DNA of 8,302 nucleotides from an uncultured Oscillospiraceae bacterium (lineage in GTDB: Bacteria; Bacillota; Clostridia; Oscillospirales; Acutalibacteraceae): contig CAJUPK010000110.1 of the NCBI GenBank assembly GCA_910588415.1, positions 1 through 8,302 of the forward strand, given 5' to 3'. The notes under the pieces are model-generated. The model saw only the letters and a list, made by a program, of their open reading frames with translations, was not told where the DNA came from and made no database searches. The position numbers and the translations under genes are program-made. Below are positions 5,973-8,302 of the stretch, in pieces. The first letter of the stretch is position 1, and every line of letters begins with the position of its first letter.

Positions 5973-6318
5973 CCCGCACCCCTTTCTCCGGCTCGAAAAT
6001 CTTACCGGGCATCAAAATTGTGTCCCTGGAGGTCCGCACCTTTTCAATCAACTCATGGATAGGCGCAGCGCCTGCGGACAGAATCAGGCCGGTCATGACA
6101 TAGGCCATGGCGGGAAGCTGGGCCGTATAGCCAAACATGGCGAACACGTCCAGCTGGAAGAGGAACGCAAACAAGATACCCAGCGCCGCAGCCCACGCTG
6201 GGGCTTTTACATACCCCATAATCTTCTCACCCACAATGGCCTTGATCCGGTCCACCAGGAACTGGACCAGAACGGCGAATACCAGGATAATGGCCACAGC
6301 CTTGGAAGTTTCCAGCAT
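5965..6318 (-). CDS. Small membrane protein, three helices, holin-like
   Basis: A 117-aa protein with hydrophobic segments at about 7-28, 41-60 and 68-84, charged loops (DRIKAIVGEKI after helix 1) and a charged C-terminal tail (IHELIEKVRTSRD). Size and topology suit a phage holin-type or other small accessory membrane protein, but no diagnostic motif is seen. AAGGAG eight bases before the ATG gives a clear start. It is the last gene of the minus-strand cassette, 104 bases after the 107-aa gene. Its final residues (after about GKIFEPEKG) lie at the joint with the DUF362 remnant, so the native C-terminus may have been changed or shortened. In a prophage lysis cassette an endolysin would be expected next; none is present because the sequence changes here. 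Confidence 0.6.
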   Translation of the reverse strand: MLETSKAVAIILVFAVLVQFLVDRIKAIVGEKIMGYVKAPAWAAALGILFAFLFQLDVFAMFGYTAQLPAMAYVMTGLILSAGAAPIHELIEKVRTSRDTILMPGKIFEPEKGVRDC

Positions 6319-6358
6319 AGTAATCTCTCCTTTTACATGTAGTTTTTTCGGCGTTTAC

Positions 6359-6419
6359 AGGCCCTTTGTGCGGGCCTTGAATCATCCATTCTGACCACCC
6401 CTTTCCCTGGAGCCAGGGA
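6359..6419 (-). other. Two stem-loops between the 107-aa and membrane-protein genes
   Basis: TCCCTGG/CCAGGGA (6404-6419) lies four bases after the stop of the 107-aa gene, and AGGCCC/GGGCCT with a seven-base loop spans 6359-6377. Neither is followed on the minus strand by a T-run, so they are not standard terminators. They could lower read-through or protect the upstream message end. The remainder of the 104-base gap shows only the ribosome site of the membrane-protein gene. Confidence 0.35.
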
Positions 6420-6422
6420 GAT

Positions 6423-6746
6423 TCAGCTTTCCACCGCCAGCGATCTGACCAGCGTAAGGGAAAAGCTTTTCTCCCCGGAGGCCAGCATACGGAGAGCCGC
6501 ATGGGACACCTGGCTGTAGCCCTGTACCTCCAAGCCAACCGACCCGTTTTCGCACAGCACCTGCACCGTGTCCAGAGCGCCGGGCGCATCCAGGTTTTCC
6601 AGATACCAGTCCAGGTCATGGTCCGCCGGAGTGGCCTCCACCCGCAGGGCAAGACGGCTCTGGGTGCCGCCGTCAAACTGACTGCGCAGCTGCTCGGCAG
6701 CGTTAACGAAAAAGGTCTCGCCCGTTGCCAGTTTCAAAGTAAACAT
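6423..6746 (-). CDS. 107-aa protein of unknown function next to the radical SAM gene
   Basis: A soluble, acidic 107-aa protein. It starts with a beta-rich segment (MFTLKLATGETFFVNAAEQL), has a central LDWYLENLDAPGALDTVQVL and ends with SGEKSFSLTLVRSLAVES. There is one Cys (about 65), no leader-peptide signature and no membrane helix. I do not recognise a family; the composition and size recall small late-region phage proteins, which is only an impression. Its ATG (6744-6746) directly abuts the TGA of the radical SAM gene (6747-6749), and its GGAGG ribosome site lies inside that gene, so the two are translationally coupled and very likely act in one pathway. It could be an accessory or binding partner of the radical SAM enzyme or a substrate, though it lacks the Cys-rich or leader/core look of known substrates. 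Confidence 0.7.
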   Translation of the reverse strand: MFTLKLATGETFFVNAAEQLRSQFDGGTQSRLALRVEATPADHDLDWYLENLDAPGALDTVQVLCENGSVGLEVQGYSQVSHAALRMLASGEKSFSLTLVRSLAVES

Positions 6747-8139
6747 TCACGATTCCTCCATTCTTTTTAAGGCTTGCCATTCTTCTTTTGAGATGATTTC
6801 CAGGGCCCAATCCTCTGGGATATGGATTTTGAACCGCCTTTTTTCTCCCCGCTCCCGATAGAGCTGGTTCCAGTAGTAGGCGTTGGCCAGGGCCCTGGCC
6901 TTGTGCATGACGCAGATAAAGGTGGCCCGCTGGTCCGCTGTGCCGAAGACCTGGTAATTGTAGGCGCTGCACCAGGAGCAGCCCTCGGCAATGGGACAGT
7001 GGAAGCACTCGTCGGTGGACTGGGTGCGCCGGTCAATACATTTCAGGCACTGGGCGCAGTCCCGCTCAGCCTGGGTGCCCAGAATCCCGTGGTCCACATG
7101 GCCGATGGTCAGGGGCTTAACGTCCGGCCCCAGGGAATTGGGCATATAGCGGATGCAGGGGTAAATGTTCCCGGTGTAGTCCACGGAGATCATGTCCCCG
7201 GTGCCGCCGCACCAGTTTTGCAGGTCAGCGGGGTCCTTGGGCCGGAAAAAATCCTCCTCGAAAATAGAGAGGTAAATATCATCCGCCTGGTTGGCTATCA
7301 GATAATCCGCACACAGCTTGAGCTGGTTGTAGAGGGTCCGGGCATGTTCCACAGTCCAGCCCTGCTCGTACACACAATTGAGATTAATCTCCCTATAGCC
7401 CAGAGCAATTAGATTCTGCACGGCCTGGAAGGTGTAGCCCACGTTCTGGGGGGCCAGGGTCATCTTGCTGCCCATTTTGCCCCCCAGTACCTTGGTGAAA
7501 TGCTCCACCCCGGCAATGTGCCCCGGCCATTCGGGAACACCCGGCAGGCGTCGTGGAGCTCCTTGCAGCCGTCTACCGAGATGGAGAAGGACAGATGGTG
7601 CAGGTGCTTTTTCAGGTAATCCTGCACTTTGGGGTTGAAATACTCGGTGCCGTTGGAACAGATGGACAGCATGAACCGGGTGGCCCAGGGGTGGTGCAGG
7701 CGGATCATCTCGCTGATGAAATAGTCGGTGATCCGGTCAATGAGTTCGATTTCCAGCAGCGGCTCCCCGCCAATGAACTCAATAATAACACCCGGCGAAT
7801 TGTCCGGGTTGATGTAGGGGTTGGCCCCGCAAAGGAGCTGGTCGGTAAACTTTTTTGCTGTCTCCCAGCTCATCCCATGGTTGGCTTTGATGCCCTGATA
7901 GCAGTAGTACACCTTAGAGAGCAGGCGTCTGTCACTGCAAAGGTAATGGTACGGGCCAGTTGTCTTTCACCAGCCTTTGCCTCCTGTGGGGGAAACAGCC
8001 TTGCCAGATAGTCCTGGAACTGCTCTACCGTATCTCCTTGGGCCTTGTGCCATGCAGATATTTTCATCAAAGCATAATTTGGAAATTGCTTTTTGCCATT
8101 AAAGTGATCCATCTCTGCATCGTGTAGGCCGATCCTCAT
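6747..8139 (-). pseudogene. Radical SAM/SPASM enzyme, hybrid N-terminus, two frameshifts
   Basis: Three frames join into one radical SAM protein of about 455-465 aa. The first frame (8139 to about 7908) begins with about 39 residues (IGLHDAEMDHF, then FPNYALMKISAWHKAQGDTV) that resemble the start of another radical SAM family seen on mobile elements. It then changes to FQDYLARLFPPQ and the true domain start TITFAVTDACSLRC. The cluster motif CxxxCxxC is split: one base is missing at 7907-7908, after which the second frame gives YCYQG. The second frame runs with GGEPL and SISVDG to about 7520, where a second shift occurs. The third frame (to 6747) holds the SPASM end: WCGGTGDMISVD, GNIYPCIRY, then CAQCLKC and CFHCPIAEGCSWC for auxiliary clusters. 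SPASM enzymes usually modify peptides or proteins; a peptide-maturase role is likely for the ancestor. GAGGTG precedes the start at 8139. As read it cannot make an active enzyme. Confidence 0.75.
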
Positions 8140-8199
8140 AGCGGCACCTCATATATGTTTTGTGTACCTCGCTCTGCATTTACACGGGCTTGCGACCGT

Positions 8200-8266
8200 T
8201 GCCCCAAAGGGCAGGTCTGCATAATAGTTGGACTGGCGTCCAACTATAGGCGGGGCTTACCGCCCC
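8200..8266. repeat. Three consecutive stem-loops upstream of the radical SAM gene
   Basis: TGCCC-CAAA-GGGCA (8200-8213), a perfect 10-base stem ATAGTTGGAC/GTCCAACTAT with loop TGGC (8224-8247), and GGCGG/CCGCC (8249-8264) lie one after another. The 10-base stem is the strongest short palindrome noticed in the window. No T-run follows on either strand. They might be an operator, a small mobile palindrome or the end of an upstream unit. In the rest of 8140-8302 I see only the GAGGTG ribosome site of the radical SAM gene. Confidence 0.55.
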
Positions 8267-8302
8267 ATATATTCATTAACAGCCCTGGCAGGCTCTGCAG
8301 GC

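Noticed and set aside
5298..6062. Intact 254-aa DUF362 gene starting at 5298
   Set aside because: Family-like sequence continues upstream in another frame, no ribosome site precedes this ATG, and the last 30 codons are antisense of the membrane-protein gene.
6359..6377. Intrinsic terminator AGGCCC/GGGCCT
   Set aside because: The stem is only six pairs and no T-run follows on either strand, so it is listed only as a stem-loop.
7870..8139. Standalone 89-aa small protein or leader peptide before a radical SAM gene
   Set aside because: It contains the start of the radical SAM domain including two of the three cluster cysteines, so it is the front of the broken enzyme.

Overview
The window looks like an accessory chromosomal stretch of a gut-type Clostridia bacterium (Oscillospiraceae or Lachnospiraceae-like). 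This is inferred from the GC-rich codon use, strong AGGAG-type ribosome sites, an ECF-type vitamin transporter subunit, an SLH-domain protein, a DUF362 protein and a SPASM radical SAM enzyme. No rRNA, tRNA, CRISPR array or transposase is visible.

Left part (1-2788). A cluster of four small stem-loops (4-122) precedes a small zinc-ribbon/DUF1801 protein gene (+). Facing it is a minus-strand pair: an ECF transporter S component followed, with a 20-base overlap, by a uridine-kinase-like P-loop kinase. Uptake plus phosphorylation of a nucleoside- or vitamin-like compound is a plausible joint role. The pair has its own good extended -10 promoter, placed across the 3' end of the upstream lysR gene.

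Middle (2789-4775). A LysR-type regulator diverges from a transporter locus. The 139-base intergenic region holds a textbook arrangement: two divergent sigma-A promoters, each with a 17-base spacer, and one CCCATGC-N7-GCATGGG palindrome containing T-N11-A. The palindrome is centred about -65 for the transporter side and covers the -35 of lysR. The first target gene is a wrecked MFS transporter (front end joined to a late segment). It is followed by a 78-aa helical protein of unknown function and an intact 394-aa MFS transporter.

Right part (4776-8302). This is a zone of broken genes. A secreted SLH protein is cut in its second SLH repeat and runs into a DUF362 fragment that has lost both ends and carries a one-base frameshift. 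That fragment abuts, tail to tail, a minus-strand cassette: a radical SAM/SPASM gene, a 107-aa protein whose ATG directly follows the radical SAM stop, and a three-helix small membrane protein. The radical SAM gene is a hybrid whose first ~39 codons look like a different radical SAM family, and it has two frameshifts, one inside the CxxxCxxC cluster motif. The window ends in another group of stem-loops.

Overall, the left half holds mostly working genes with readable regulation, and the right half is a mosaic of remnants joined by deletions. Part of the damage (single-base shifts) could be sequencing error. The large internal deletion and the heterologous joints cannot be explained by single-base error, though misassembly remains possible. 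The most interesting items are the lysR divergent control region, the ECF-kinase pair, and the radical SAM + 107-aa + membrane-protein cassette.
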